DNA from: Neptunicoccus cionae | Lineage (GTDB): Bacteria; Pseudomonadota; Alphaproteobacteria; Rhodobacterales; Rhodobacteraceae | Reading direction: 5' to 3' | NCBI RefSeq assembly: GCF_014643735.1 | Contig: NZ_BMKA01000002.1 | Location: 992,001-1,056,000 of the forward strand | Length of the DNA stretch: 64,000 nt | Shown here: positions 63,129-64,000 of the stretch, one piece after another | Layout: every line of letters begins with the position of its first letter | Numbering within the stretch: position 1 is the first letter of the stretch | Made by a program: the position numbers and the translations under genes | Notes under the pieces: model-generated | The model's input: the letters and a program-made list of their open reading frames with translations, nothing else | What the model was told of the DNA's origin: nothing | The model's database searches: none

Positions 63129-64000
63129 TCAGTACAAATGGCGGCGGATGTCATGCAGTCCGCGCGTCATTTCATCTATCGGGGCAACCAAGGCCACACG
63201 GATATATCCGTGGCCCGGGTTCGTCCCGTTTACGTCTCTTCCCAAAAATGCACCTGGCAACACCCGAACACCGGAGGCTTGCCACAGCTTCAATGCAGCC
63301 GCTGCGCCATCTTCCACAGGCAGCCACAGGAAAAATCCGGCTTGCGGTGCAACATAGCCGTTGATGCCGTGAAAGACTTCATCGGCCAGTTCAAACTTCG
63401 CGCGGTACAGGGCGCGGTTTTCAATTACGTGGTCCTCATCCGCCCAAGCCCGCGTTGCGGCCCGTTGGATCGGCAGGGGCAATGGCGCACCGGCGTAGTT
63501 GCGCAGCTGTTTTAGGTGGGCCATCGTCGCCGGTCCACCCGCTGCAAAACCGGAGCGCAGTCCGGGCAGGTTGGACCGCTTTGACAGTGAATGGAAAATC
63601 ACCACACGTTCGGGATCAGCGCCCAACTTGTGCGCTGCCTCTAACGCCCCTGTGGGGGCTGTGTCGCGGTAAATTTCGGAATAACATTCGTCGGCGAAGA
63701 TGCGGAAATCGTGCTTTTCGGCCAGCGCCAGCAGGTCGCGCCAATAGTCAAAATCCGCCACAGCCCCTTGTGGGTTCGAGGGCGAACAGACGTAGACAAT
63801 GGCGGTATCGTTCAGAATGTCTTCAGAGACACCGGCGTAATCGGGCAGAAAGCCGGTTTCAGCGGTAGAGTTCACAAAGACGGGTTTTGCCCCGACCGCA
63901 GCGGCGGCAACAGCATAGACCTGATAGAACGGGTTCGGCATCAGCACATAAGGTGTCTTGCCGGACTTCTTTTCGGGGCAGGTGGCTACGCAGGCGTTGA
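63129..64000 (-). CDS. Class I/II aminotransferase, DapC-like (cut by window edge)
   Basis: The frame is open to base 64000, so the N-terminus is missing. The visible 290 residues show [40 protein letters not shown], the PLP lysine in [16 protein letters not shown], and the closing YIRVALV. This best fits the N-succinyldiaminopimelate aminotransferase-like group; other substrates are possible. It is the first gene of the aminotransferase-ftsK-lolA run on the minus strand. Confidence 0.88.
   Translation of the reverse strand, partial: NACVATCPEKKSGKTPYVLMPNPFYQVYAVAAAAVGAKPVFVNSTAETGFLPDYAGVSEDILNDTAIVYVCSPSNPQGAVADFDYWRDLLALAEKHDFRIFADECYSEIYRDTAPTGALEAAHKLGADPERVVIFHSLSKRSNLPGLRSGFAAGGPATMAHLKQLRNYAGAPLPLPIQRAATRAWADEDHVIENRALYRAKFELADEVFHGINGYVAPQAGFFLWLPVEDGAAAALKLWQASGVRVLPGAFLGRDVNGTNPGHGYIRVALVAPIDEMTRGLHDIRRHLY

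Overview
The window looks like a chromosomal segment of a marine alphaproteobacterium of the order Rhodobacterales (Roseobacter clade). Evidence is the gene families and their order (gltB-mtgA, fzlA-like/queG, murA-DUF2948-hisD-UPF0262-LMW phosphatase, ftsK-lolA, leuCD, DUF2794), a PhyR-NepR-EcfG general stress locus, and moderate to high G+C. The genus cannot be fixed from the sequence alone.

Layout. 1-11.4 kb: end of gltB, peptidoglycan genes (mtgA, two L,D-transpeptidases), an fzlA-like/queG pair, rlmN, an IalB-family protein, a Rhizobium-type asparaginase and a beta-carbonic anhydrase. 11.4-22.3 kb: a DUF4139 protein, asd, an 811-residue RTX protein with small secreted and membrane proteins, and oxidoreductases. 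22.3-26.8 kb: an AraC-type regulator divergent from a three-gene molybdenum hydroxylase (2Fe-2S subunit, Mo subunit, diheme cytochrome c). 26.8-31.8 kb: a general stress response island (holin-like/DUF883 pair, DUF1328, Dps, phyR, nepR, ecfG, histidine kinase). Two divergent intergenic regions there carry sigma-EcfG promoter motifs, one of them a near-perfect palindrome that can fire both ways.

31.84-36.60 kb: a 4.7-kb integrative island in the 3' end of tRNA-Thr(GGT). It has 20-bp att repeats, paired GGTGGATA sites at both ends, a P4-type integrase, an AlpA-like regulator, a train of translationally coupled small genes, an unrecognised zinc-ribbon protein and an exported protein. 36.7-41.9 kb: murA-hisD operon and a DMT transporter. 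42-49.3 kb: leuB and leuCD, separated by a LysR regulator, an epimerase-like gene, a secreted exo/endonuclease-family protein and a membrane protein.

49.3-57.3 kb: DUF1176, an MscS channel, an M17 peptidase coupled to an NlpC/P60 hydrolase, DUF2794, an orphan intrinsic terminator (possible small RNA) and a gamma-glutamyltransferase. This segment is bracketed by two inverted copies of a 76-90 bp palindromic repeat. 57.5-64 kb: hspQ, an AEC transporter, a lytic transglycosylase, and an aminotransferase-ftsK-lolA operon that runs off the right edge.

The most unusual items are the symmetric stress promoter, the compact tRNA-Thr island with its uncharacterised cargo, the inverted repeat pair, and several very short genes (28 to 62 codons).
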